Of a DNA stretch of 64,000 nucleotides, positions 45,724-55,149 are shown piece after piece (the first letter of the stretch is position 1; each line of letters begins with the position of its first letter). The notes below the pieces were generated by a model. It had not been told where the DNA came from. It was given only the letters and a program-made list of their open reading frames with translations, and made no database searches. Position numbers and translations under genes: made by a program. The stretch covers positions 186,001-250,000 of the forward strand of contig JARFIW010001343.1 in NCBI GenBank assembly GCA_036346225.1, read 5' to 3'. This DNA comes from Platerodrilus igneus (taxonomy: Eukaryota; Arthropoda; Insecta; Coleoptera; Lycidae).

Positions 45724-45788
45724 AGTTAAAATTCCTACTGATGATGATCACATAGTGGTCGAAATACGTATCTAGTAATTTTAATATT
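45724..45788 (+). ncRNA. hammerhead-like ribozyme motif
   Basis: CTGATGA at 45738-45744, one extra T, stem II GATCAC/GTGGTC with ATA loop (45746-45760), GAA at 45761-45763, a four-pair self-complementary stem III ATAC/GTAT, then C at 45772. Stem I can form CTA/TAG plus TTAAAATT/AATTTTAA. The extra T between the conserved A and stem II departs from the canonical core. Penelope-like elements are known to carry such motifs, and an RT scrap of that class is 290 bp away on the other strand. Confidence 0.5.
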
Positions 45789-46593
45789 TTTTGTGGCTAA
45801 GGGTTTTTATTTAATTTTATTTAAATCGTGCCATAGTGTTCCTATAGATTATTCCCTCGTAAAAGGTAGAAAAAACTCGGTCAATCATCCATTTAACTTA
45901 TACTTCGACCCGCCCCCGTTCTGATAATTTCCAAACATTTTCCAAACGACAATGGTCTCAGAATTTTAAACCTCCGAGGGATCTATAAGTCGTGATCAAT
46001 TACACGTTCGAGCTACCGTTAAACTAGCATATTTTATAGTAACCGTGCGCTGTATAATACATGCATACCCCTTCTCTGCGCTACTGCTATTCTTGTAGTT
46101 GCTTGAAAAAGTCAGTCGCTTTTTTTTTACTGCTAGGACCGCTGCAAAGCACAATTCTATACTTTCTTTAAAAGTATAGCTCATCGCGTACTTTTTTGTC
46201 TGATAATTAAATTTTGCTCATGTAGGCTTTTACACTTTCGCATATTTAAACATCTAATACGATCGATTAACCACTTTCGATTATTCTAACGGGACCATAC
46301 ATTCCGCCGCACCGTTCTTTTTGAATCCAACGATCCGATGGGCTTCCACACACTAACACCTAACGTATCTTTCCTACTATTTGTTAAACAAAAACTACCG
46401 GCATCGCCATGCCCGTATGTAAACGTAACCAGATGTTTGTGGATGTGTGCGAGAATATGTAACCATATACATTAATCAGTGTAAGCTATTTTATTTAGTC
46501 CAAGAAAACTACTATTTTTCTAAACCACAATTAATAATCGCCTTTATAGGTTTAACATTCCTACCATTTCCCAATGACTGGTGCTACGTACAT
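45789..46593. other. unassigned DNA inside the Polinton-like element
   Basis: No coding region recognised. Confidence 0.4.
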
Positions 46594-46708
46594 GGAAACT
46601 TTAATTTCTTATTGGAGAAAATCCTTATTCTCCCACGCACTGTTGCGTAGTTGCATGCCCACCCCTTTTGGGAATATTTGCTCGTTATAGGTGGTAGCAC
46701 CCGCGGTT
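46594..46708 (-). pseudogene. third relic of the duplicated unknown gene
   Basis: On the minus strand ATTYNEQIFPK then GMQLRNSAWENKDFL corresponds to ATYNNHIFPKVVDMQLRNSE in the copy at 49.7 kb. The rest of this copy is gone. Confidence 0.75.
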
Positions 46709-46885
46709 TTACTTAACTACACTTCGTGAGACCCTTTTAATCTTTTTAATCGTATCTTTCTCGCTTGCAATACAGTAGGACTTGGTTTTTGTACCGAGGA
46801 ATTCTAATACTAGACCCCCATTAAATTTGTCTTTGAATTTCCCTACAACGTTTTTGTTGACAAGCGGTATATTGTATTTATTATC
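46709..46885 (-). pseudogene. DNA polymerase B C-terminal-like fragment
   Basis: A 58-codon minus-strand frame ending in TAA at 46711-46709: NIPLVNKNVVGKFKDKFNGG, then LVLEFLGTKTKSYCI and KKIKRVSRSVVK. Arthropod Polinton-type polymerases typically end with a segment of the form NKKVxGKFKDExxGKxxxEFVGLRxKMY followed by a lysine-rich KxKGxKK stretch. The match is from memory of the family and has not been searched. The exonuclease and polymerase motifs themselves are absent. Confidence 0.6.
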
Positions 46886-47480
46886 TGCGGGGTGGTCACT
46901 CTTTTAAGATAAATATATCTTGTTTGGTATCAACTAATATTAGATTTTTCTAGGGAGCCCAAACCTGTAAATAGATTTTAAATAGGACCACCCCTTACAA
47001 AGTTACGCGTTTTAAAAATTTCTGCCCATCTTTATTTAATTACATCCTTAGAACCTCTTTCGCTACCCAAGACATATGCTTTAACCAACCATTTCCCGAG
47101 AAATCTAAAACCGATGTGTCCCGCGAATACCACGTGGAGATAACACGTATACTTTGTCAACCAGGATAAAAGCAGGAACTATTTGGAAGAAGGAAAGGTG
47201 GTAGAAGAACGTAAAAATTATGGAATCTTAAAACTGATATATACAATAGATTTACAAAATCTATACAACTATCTTAGACCAATATGTCCCCATGCGTAGA
47301 TTGATATGCTTCCAGGATGACGTTACGCTAGTCATCTTCTCTCGATAAACTAATTTTATTAATAAGCTGCGTGTACAAATCGTGTTTCTTACTCCGGATA
47401 CATACGCCGGCAAGCACTTCATACCAAATAAAGATGTAGATGCTTGGTGACTGTTAACATCCGCTTCCCTCGTGTTCGCC
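46886..47480. other. unassigned DNA with a terminal-repeat scrap
   Basis: 46905-47010 repeats part of the terminal subrepeat (TATCTTGTTTGGTATCAAC, CTTACAAAGTTACGC). The remainder is unrecognised. Confidence 0.45.
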
Positions 47481-47616
47481 CAGACACATCCCAGCTCATG
47501 CGTACCCCTGATCATGCGCACCCCTGCGCGTGCGCACCCCTGCGCGTGCGCACCCCTGCCCGTGCGCATTCCAACCCATGCGCGCCCCTACTCATGTGCA
47601 CCCCTCTCTGTGCGAC
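47481..47616. repeat. 16-bp GC-rich minisatellite, about 7.5 copies
   Basis: Unit CATGCGCACCCCTGCG with variants, in register from 47497. Strikingly GC-rich in an AT-rich setting. A single extra copy sits at 54129-54144. Confidence 0.9.
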
Positions 47617-47880
47617 TGCTATTTCGTGGTAACGTCACAGCCTTTTGTAAATAAAGAGCAATGTAATATTATTCTAAAATTTTTATTCTGACATACATAA
47701 CAAAATTTAAAAATATTTAATACCAAGCATGGAGTCATTTAAACTTAATTTTAATAAAAGGTTATACACAGAAAACAGTCCTTTCTCTTTATGTTTGTTT
47801 GGAGTGGTTTTAATTTTATCTAATTTTATTCGCAGCTTAAAATTTAAGTCGACACCCAAGTCCTCTATCCCCTTTTCTAG

Positions 47881-49275
47881 TCAACAGATTGATACATAGA
47901 GACCTTCTAGGTTTTCGAATTGTAAAATGTACCGAAGTTTGCCTCTATATATAAAGTCTTTGATTCCACCGACAACCAGATCCATTTCTTCGTGTAATTC
48001 TTGCAGCTTGTGACAATCTTTTAATCGCGGCTCTCTCACTATATTCTGCATACGTGTCTTGTTAGCTTGATCGACTTCTTCTTGTCGGAATTGGAGGAAA
48101 TTCTTATACTCCCACTCACTTTTGCGTAGTTGCATGTCCACCACTTTTGGAAATATATGGTTGTTATAGGTTGTAAGACCCTCGGTTTTAAATGATCCGA
48201 AAGGTTCTTTTCTAGACAAATATATAATGTTTAACGGAACCCCTTTGCGTGTGGTGTACGCCAAGGTTACGAAACACGCATTCCTTAGTTCGTCTTTGTT
48301 ATCTGCCATTTCGATTAATACGTTTTTAAAATAACCTTTTAAAAAGTATACGGATTTAGTACCATCCTTTTCCGCAAGGACGCCTACATAACTAAAAGAG
48401 TCTTTTTTACTAACCACAAATGCATACAGCTTGTAGAAACCGGATGTATCTAAGTCAGTGCATCGGCACATAAAATAATCTTTTAATTCTTCCTCATCTC
48501 CTCTAATAAGATGTTCTTTGTCTAACACATTTTTGTATTGTTCGCGTATTGTCGCAGTGTTTTCCATGTAGTAAAACTTTCGCTTTTTGCATCCATTTCC
48601 TCTAATTCCAGTTGTCTTTTTCTTCCACTTACTGCGCATGGCGTGCATAAGGGGGCAATTTCCTTTAGCGTAAACGAATAGAGCTTACTGCCCATATTTA
48701 CGCGTTGTCGTACAACCTCTGGACGAATTTTAGGCGTATCTCTCAACTCCAATTCCGAAATGATTATTTATTTTGGAATTGTAGAGTACGGTTTGCAGAT
48801 TGTGTAAAACATGTACTACCTGCTTTAATGTAGCACTTGTGTAAAATTTTTATTTTATCTTGGCTATCTTGCTCCTCTACTATTTCCAAATAGTTTACAG
48901 GTAAATAGTTAAAACTAAAAACCGAAAGCACATAATTTATCAATTTTTCCCTTTCCTCTGGTTTTTCGGACTACTTAATTTGCAAGCCCGTCAATTTCTT
49001 TGTATTGCCATTCCCCCAATACACGTACTGCAGCAGGTTATTATACACTAAACAGCAGCTATTTTGTAGCTTACTCCACATTTTGGCAAGTGGTATCGAG
49101 TACATTGGCGCCTTTAAGAAGTATAACTTACTCTCTTCCAATAAGGTTAAACAGTCTTTTAAGGGATTATACACCCGTTCCGCACTGACATAGCTTCCAA
49201 GTGTATAGTTGTATATTGTCGTTTCCAATCGCGTAGTACCATGTTCTTTGGCCAAAGTAGACGCAAATGTTTCCC
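47881..49275 (-). pseudogene. unknown Polinton-associated gene, tandem copy A
   Basis: I do not recognise this protein. Read right to left, 49255-48971 carries AKEHGTTRLETTIYNYTLGS, RVYNPLKDCLTLLEESK and NTKKLTGLQIK. 48752-48522 bridges in another frame, and 48648-47881 (255 aa) carries DTSGFYKLYAFVVSKKDSFS, YLGVLAEK-type YVGVLAEKDGTKSVYFLKGY, GVPLNIIYLSRKEPFGSF, YNNHIFPKVVDMQLRKSEW and GLYVSIC. The last part is polar, with alternating beta-like and helical segments and no signal peptide or membrane segment. It lacks the N-terminal part present in copy B and is broken by frameshifts near 48520-48970. Confidence 0.6.
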
Positions 49276-51187
49276 TTAAACGTACATCTGGACAACGTAA
49301 AAATTTAGTATATCTAGACAGAAAAGAGTCCTTTCTTTATGTTTGTTTGGAGTGGTTTTAATTTTATCTAATTTTATTCGCAGCTTAAAATTTAAATAGA
49401 CACCCAAGTCCTCTATCTCCTTTTCTAGCCAATAGTTTGATACATAGAGACCGTCTAGGTTTTCGAATTGTAAAATGTACCGAAATTTGCCTCTATGTAT
49501 AAAGTCTTTGATTCCACCGACAACCAGATCCATGCCTTCGTGTAATTCTTGCAGCTTGTGACAATCTTTTAATCGCAGCTTTCCCACTATATCCTGCATA
49601 CGTATCTTGTTAGCTTGATCGACTTCTTCTTGTCGGTATTGGAGGAAATCCTTATTTTTCCACTCACTATTACGTAGTTGCATGTCCACCACTTTTGGGA
49701 ATATATGGTTGTTATAGGTTGCAAGACCCTCGGTTTTAAATGATCCGAAAGGTTCTTTACTAGGCAAATATACAATGTTTAGCGGAACCCCTTTGCGTGT
49801 GGTGTACGCCAAGGTTACGAAACCCGCATTCCTTAGTTCGTCTTTGTTATCTACCATTTTGATAAATACGTTTTTAGAATAACCTTTTAAAAAGTATACG
49901 GATTTAGTACCATCCTTTTCCGCAAGAACGCCTAGATAACTAAAAGAGTCTTTTTTACTAACCACAAATGCATACAGCTTGTAGAAACCAGATGTATTTA
50001 AGTCAGTCCATCGGCACATAAAATAATCTTTTAATTCTTCCTCATTTTCTATATTAAGATGTTCTTTGTCTAACACATCTTTGTTCGCGTATTGTCGCAG
50101 TGTTTTCCATGTAGTCCAACTTCTGCTTTTTGCACCCATTTCCTCTAATTCCAGTTGTCTTTTCTTCCACTTACAGCGTATGGCGTGCATAATGGGGTAA
50201 TCTCCTTTAGCGTAAACGGATAGAGTTTACTATCAATATTTACGCCTTGTTGTACAATTTCTGGGCGAATGTTAAGCGTATCTATCAACCCCAATTCCGA
50301 AATGACTATTTCTTTTGGAATTGTTTAATATGGTGTTGCAGATTGTGTAAAATATGTACTACTTGCTTTAATGGAGCACTTGTGTAATATTTTTATTTTA
50401 TCTTGACTATCTTCCTCCTCTACTATCTCCAAATAATTTACAGGTAAATGGTTAAAACTAAAAGCCGAAAGCACATACTTTATCAATTTTTCCCTTTCCT
50501 TTGGTTTTTCTGACAACTTAAATTGCAACCCCGTCAATTTCTTTGTATTGCAATTCCCCCAATATGCGTACTGTAGTAGGTAATTATACACTAAACAGCA
50601 GCTATTTGGTAGCTTGTCCGATAGCTTACTTTACATTTTGGCAAGTGGTACCAAGTACATTGGCGCCTTTAGGAAGTATAACATACTATCTTCCAATAAA
50701 GTTAAACAAGTCTTTTAAGGGATTATACACCCGTTCCGCATTGACATAGCTTCCAATTATACAGTTGTATATTGTCGCTTCCAATCGCGTAATACCATGT
50801 TCTTTGGCCAAAGTAGACGCAAATGTTCCCCTTAAACGTACATCTAGACAACGTAAAAAAATCTACTATATGATTGCCAAGTTGTTTATTAACACCAGGA
50901 CTTGTTATCTGACACACAAATTTGTTGTATATCTTAATTCTTGCATTGGTTGTTAACCATGTTAAACAATCAATTCCTACAGTTTTATCGTTGTCAACTA
51001 TAATATTACACTTTTCTTCGTATTCGCCCTTATAGCAAAAGTTATGGTTTGTAGTTAAATAATTACACATCTCCATCTTGCTAAATATACCCGCAAAATC
51101 TTGGGTTACATCCATGTTGTACACGCCTCTTGGAACGACAAGGGACGCAAATAGAAATTGCCTGGAGTGCAGTAGGCAGTAAACCAC
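49276..51187 (-). pseudogene. unknown Polinton-associated gene, tandem copy B (most complete)
   Basis: Most complete copy; equivalent points in copies A and B are 1,548 bp apart. 51187-50723 gives the N-terminus: a likely start MDVTQDFAGIF, KTVGIDCLTWLTTNARIKIY, NKFVCQITSPGVNKQ and LGNHIVDF. A frameshift at an A-run near 50855 leads into AKEHGITRLEATIYN. 50591-50325 and then the 304-aa frame 50190-49276 complete it (KLYAFVVSKKDSFSYLGVLA, FIHRGKFRYILQFENLDGLY). The arrangement R-x-K-I-Y-N-K followed 40-60 residues later by T-R-L-E resembles rolling-circle replication initiators, but I see no HUH motif and do not assign a function. The C-terminus runs through the duplication junction. Confidence 0.6.
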
Positions 51188-51190
51188 GGG

Positions 51191-51533
51191 TTGTAAGGTA
51201 GAGCATAGACTGTATAGAGTAAAAGGAAGGATACATAGATTTTGAATACAAAGTCACATAAATACTTAAACGCACTTACCGAAGCACAACATCTAGAGCA
51301 CTAACGCGGCACCTTTCAGTACTGTTTCTGGCCAGAGGTAAAAAGGAACGGAGTAAAGAAATGATTATGGTAGGAAGACATTATAGAAGGTTAATATTGA
51401 GAATTGAATAAAACACGTTCGCGTTCGCAGATGGTTGTTAATCGACTCTTTTAATTATGCTATTCCTTATCTAGTCTGGCTTGTTAAAGAATACCACGTT
51501 GGGAGAGCCAAATGGCGCGAACATAACCGCCCA
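51191..51533 (-). repeat. LTR of the inserted BEL/Pao element
   Basis: On the minus strand it begins TGTTCGCGCCATTTGG right after a purine-rich GGTGGGCGG tract (51534-51545), the usual polypurine tract/LTR junction of BEL/Pao elements, and ends CTACCTTACA at 51191. The 343-bp length is inferred from TG...CA ends. It abuts the upstream end of the unknown gene, which shows the order of insertion. Confidence 0.6.
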
Positions 51534-51545
51534 CCAAAAATAAAC

Positions 51546-51790
51546 TTTTTTTTTTAAAATGATATATACAAACTTGAAAAGAAAATTGTATTATAACTGG
51601 GCATTTCCTCCCAGTAAGGGGCTACGGTTACCCGCCGATACTCGGGATAGAAAAGAAGCAAAATAAAACGCGATTTTTTTTTTTAAAAACTAAATCTAAG
51701 TTGGAGCAAGAAATAAGAAAAAAAATTAGTTTTCTAAAGGAACGGGTATTATTTTATTTACCGACCGAGTGAGGGAACCGTGGATGGTTT
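51546..51790 (-). other. BEL/Pao region between pol and LTR
   Basis: Untranslatable sequence between the truncated pol and the LTR; the distal integrase is missing. Confidence 0.4.
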
Positions 51791-53152
51791 TTACCGACAC
51801 CACGCGAACAACACCATAAAAGCATTAGTAGTAAGTTCGAAAACTAATTCCAAGTGAACAGCTCTCGTGCACATGCACACGAAAACACAAAGATATGATT
51901 TGAAAGAAGAAGCATTACGCCGAATGGAAGACTTAACAAGCAACGGTCCAGCAAAGTCAACTCCAACATGAGTAAAGGCACGAGTTAATTGTACTCGGGA
52001 CGGAGGCAAATTAGACATAATGGGTTGAGAAGGCTTGGAATTAAATCGGAAACATGGTATGCATTGATGTATTCGTTGTCGTATTAACAATCGTGATTGT
52101 AAAATCCAGTATTTTCTTAGAATAAGAGCTTGTGTGGTAAGAGGTCCGGAATACAAAGATAACGCATGATAGTGGTCGCAAATAAGTTTAGATAAAGCTG
52201 CCCTTTTAGGCAATAACAGAGGATGTTTGCTATCATAGTTCAATTGTGAATGCTGTAAGCGACCGCCCACCCTAAGCAAACCTAGAGTATCGATAAACGG
52301 CGATAATTTTCTAAAAGAGGCGGAGAAAGGTTTTTTATTTTTTATTTGCAACAATTCTACTGCAAAAAATTGTTGTTGAACAAGTTTCACGTATGCTTGT
52401 GATGCATTATGTAATTCATCACGAGAAATAGGACCTAGAATTTTTCCCATGGGGTGACGGCAATTATAAATAAAACGAATAATATATGCCATTGCATATT
52501 GCAAGCGACTTAAAGGAGAAAAATTTCCCATGAATTCAGCAAAATCGCACTGTTCTAATGCAACCAGTAGTGTAGTAATTGATTTTAATTCAGGTACTTC
52601 ACTCAAAGGAACAAAAGAGTAGTTGAGGTTAAAACAAGCATCATTTAAATTAGATGCACCTTTCCACCACAAATCGTGGCGTAATAATTGAAGAGGGGTG
52701 AGTCCACGAGAAGCGACGTCAGCAGGGTTAAGTTCTCCGGAAACATGGCTCCATTGATCAATGGAGGTATATTCTAGAATTTGGCTTACTCGATTTCCTA
52801 CAAAAGGTTTTAACAAATATGTAGGCGTACGCAACCATGTAAGTACGACTTGAGAGTCTGAATAAAGTTTAGTTTCCGAAATAGGGCATGGAAATTTATT
52901 TGAACGCATAGAATGAATTAATTTGGCTAATAAAAGAGCTGCAGAAAGTTCTAAGCGTGGGATAGTAAGATGTTTTAGAGGAGCAACCTTGCTGTTGGCT
53001 TGTGAAAGATTACAATTTACCGATTTATCACTAACAACATATAAGTAGACACAAGCGCCGTATCCCCTTTCGCTTGCATCGCAAAATCCTAGTAATCGAA
53101 AAGTGCCGTGTAATTGAGACAAAATACGAGGAATTTTTAGCTGGGATAACAT
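51791..53152 (-). pseudogene. BEL/Pao RNase H and integrase, truncated
   Basis: A 453-codon frame: FRLLGFCDASERGYGACVYL, LTIPRLELSAALLLAKLI, LYSDSQVVLTWLRTP, FVGNRVSQILE, GELNPADVASRGLTP and LWWKGASNL (RNase H); then the linker (LLRVGGRLQHSQL), integrase zinc-binding HHCC region (ICDHYHALSLYSG, HQCIPCFRF), and core start with first D in HVGVDFAGPLLVK, CTRAVHLELV. The core breaks off at 51791 before the second D and E, so the protein cannot integrate. This is the best preserved BEL/Pao frame in the window. Confidence 0.9.
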
Positions 53153-53922
53153 AGTAATTTGGTTACAAAAGCCTTGCCATTCTTGACACCACTTATGATC
53201 AGGGTATCATCCCAATCAATTTGTTGAATCCACAGTCGTTGTAACATATGCTTTACTACAAATATTACTAGAGTCAACCACCCTAAAGGGTCAAATATGC
53301 GGGCCATATAAGAAAGTACAGAGCGTTTTGTAAATTCACCTTTAAAGGGTATCACGTTATAAGTGAACACGTCTATTCCAGGGTTCCAGACTAAACCTAG
53401 TATCTTTATACCACTAACGTGATCAGAAAAAGGAATTAGAGATTCTAATTCAGTTTGTTCGAAATCCTGTAACAATTCCTCAGAGTTACTAGACCATTTG
53501 CGCAAATCAAACTGGCCTAGAGAAAGAAGTTTTACTAGCTCGTGCTGTAGTTGCTTCGCTTCAGCAATACTTTCAGCACCGCTAATTACGTCATCCATTT
53601 AGGTATGATACATAATAGCTTCAGAAGCCAGGGAGTAAGAGTTTCCTTCATCTATAACCAATTGCCGAAGAACTCTTTGAGCTAAGAAAGCGGAAGGAGC
53701 TAACCCATATGAAAGAGTTCTAAGCTCGTACTCAGAAATGTTGTCTTGTGGAGTTGGTCTCCAAAATATATGCTGAAATTGACAATCTTGCTTACGAAGT
53801 AAGATCTGCCGGTACATCATGCGAATGTTCGCACAAACAGCAATTTTATGCGATCTAAATGTATTTATTATATCTGGTAAATTGCACTGTAATTTGGGAC
53901 CAAACCTAACTCCGGACAACAC
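53137..53922 (-). pseudogene. BEL/Pao reverse transcriptase, motif A mutated, stop before catalytic box
   Basis: 53922-53599: FGPKLQCNLPDIINTFRSHK, motif A reads CANIRMMYRQI, with N where the catalytic D is expected. Then FWRPTPQDNISEYELRTLSY follows and a stop at 53601-53599. The next frame, 53598-53137, resumes at MDDVISGAESIAEAKQ (the DD of the catalytic box) and continues LGQFDLRKWSSNS, GLVWNPGIDVF and SYMARIFDPLGWLTLV. It overlaps the following frame by a few codons. The 5' end is truncated at about 53900 into a short tandem repeat. Confidence 0.9.
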
Positions 53923-54016
53923 TAGCTAACCTAGCTCTCGACAAGTCCACATCCTAACCTAACTTAACTCCGGACAACACTAGCTAACCTAACTCTCGAC
54001 AAGTCCACATCCAACC
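53903..54016. repeat. 58-bp direct repeat, two copies
   Basis: TCCGGACAACACTAGCTAAC at 53911 and 53969, followed in both by CTCTCGACAAGTCCACATCC. Confidence 0.9.
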
Positions 54017-54033
54017 TAGGTCGGAGGCAATTT

Positions 54034-54092
54034 TACCATATGGGGTAATTACACCGTATGGGGTAATTTCACCCTATGGGGTAATTTCACCC
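54034..54092 (+). promoter_or_regulatory. short tandem repeats TATGGGGTAAT upstream of the zinc-finger ORF
   Basis: Three copies of TATGGGGTAATT(T/A)CACC, 18-19 bp apart, ending about 30 bp before the ORF start at 54123. They could be binding sites; this is inference from position only. Confidence 0.4.
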
Positions 54093-54122
54093 AAACCTAA
54101 CATCCTACATATATCCGGACAT

Positions 54123-54605
54123 ATGTCAATGCGCACCCCTGCCCAGTTCGACCTAGGTCGGATTAAATCCGACCTAGGTCGGATAACAAAACTGTTCCTA
54201 AACAAGAACGGGGTGGTACCTGCAAACGTTTTTAAATGCGAGCCCTGTCACGTCTGCTTTACCAGTAGGGATGCCTTCAAACGGCACCAGAACAAATGTT
54301 GTGGTGTAACATCGTCCACGGTTAAGCTTATACATCCATCAGCAGCAAAGTGCTTAAACTGTGGGTCTTGCGGTATTGCTTTTACGAGAATGGACAACTT
54401 ACAGCGGCACAAGGAAAAACAGCACGGTATGTCATTAAGCCGTGAACGTTCAGCTCCGCCAGCTGTTAAAGGTTCTTGTACGAAACAACCGCGAATTGTG
54501 TGTAAAGTATGCGATTTCGAAATGGTAAAGACTACCTATGCCGCACACTTGAGAAGCAACAGACATAAAAATGCATCAGTTCCGCTACTGGCGAAGATGG
54601 TGTAG
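54123..54605 (+). CDS. C2H2 zinc-finger protein of the Polinton-like element
   Basis: An open 160-aa frame. After a repeated DLGRI peptide, it has a first finger CEPCHVCFTSRDAFKRHQNKC (C-x2-C-x12-H-x4-C-like), a second finger CGSCGIAFTRMDNLQRHKEK with H-x4/5-H, and a third atypical C-x2-C unit (CKVCDFEMVKTTYAAHLRSN, ending H-x5-H). It is likely DNA-binding. In arthropod genomes such fingers often precede the Polinton-type polymerase ORF, and here the next ORF starts 2 bp after the stop in another frame, so this may be the finger domain of a once larger polymerase polyprotein. It is intact as far as visible. The ATG at 54123 is the first in frame; a second at 54129 is equally possible. Confidence 0.65.
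   Translation: MSMRTPAQFDLGRIKSDLGRITKLFLNKNGVVPANVFKCEPCHVCFTSRDAFKRHQNKCCGVTSSTVKLIHPSAAKCLNCGSCGIAFTRMDNLQRHKEKQHGMSLSRERSAPPAVKGSCTKQPRIVCKVCDFEMVKTTYAAHLRSNRHKNASVPLLAKMV
54149..54183. promoter_or_regulatory. paired CCTAGG palindromes
   Basis: CGACCTAGGTCG at 54149-54160 and TCCGACCTAGGTCGGA at 54168-54183, perfect palindromes 21 bp apart centre to centre. A half-related AACCTAGGTCGGAGG is at 54013. They lie inside the beginning of the zinc-finger ORF. Confidence 0.45.
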
Positions 54606-54607
54606 AA

Positions 54608-55009
54608 ATGGTTAGCACGGCGTTTAACAGCCGTATGGCTAGCTATCGCATAAAGAACGCCAGTGTCGACGATGGAGTATCCGAGTTTCTTTGGAAGCAG
54701 GAAGAGCGGTTTATTCGATTACTTAATGAAAAAAGAACACAACATACAGCAATAAAAGTCTATTGCAAACTCTACGGCATCTACACAAAAATGGCAGAAG
54801 AGACTACCGATGTGAAATCCTTTAACACAAGAAATATGGTTATAACATTTTCTAACAATCTGAAAAATATGTACGAGGTTTTAAGCGAAACCATGAAAAC
54901 AAAATTAGAGGAATTTGAAACACGTGGGTCCGGTTGGTCTTTGCAAAAGATGCTCTATTTAGAAATAAATATTAATAAGTATAAGCCCATGTCAGGAGTT
55001 CTAGGTTAA
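54608..55009 (+). pseudogene. DNA polymerase B N-terminal region-like ORF, truncated
   Basis: 133 aa, starting 2 bp after the zinc-finger stop. It ends in GSGWSLQKMLYLEININKYK followed by PMSGVLG. Arthropod proteins that carry a Polinton-type DNA polymerase B usually have, well upstream of the catalytic domain, a segment GSGWxLxxIxxLxxNINKYxPLxGSSYIxLP. Here the frame stops just inside it, before any exonuclease or polymerase motif, and no continuation is found before the terminal repeat at 55150. The preceding ~100 residues are helical and polar. It was probably one polypeptide with the finger domain. Family match from memory. Confidence 0.6.
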
Positions 55010-55149
55010 GTATAAAAATTGTGAATATGTATTTAGAAATGTGGTTTACAAAATTTAAACTGTATTAGTAAAAATTGTCTGTAATAAAAAGTTTTAAGAA
55101 TGGTTTTTAGATTTTCTTTTAGGTATGAGCTACAGGAAAGTTATAATTT

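Noticed and set aside
47444..47654. Arg/Pro/Cys-rich frames
   Set aside because: They are translations of the 16-bp minisatellite.
49000..49193. Plus-strand frames opposite the unknown gene
   Set aside because: Antisense shadows of the more conserved minus-strand frame shared between copies A and B.
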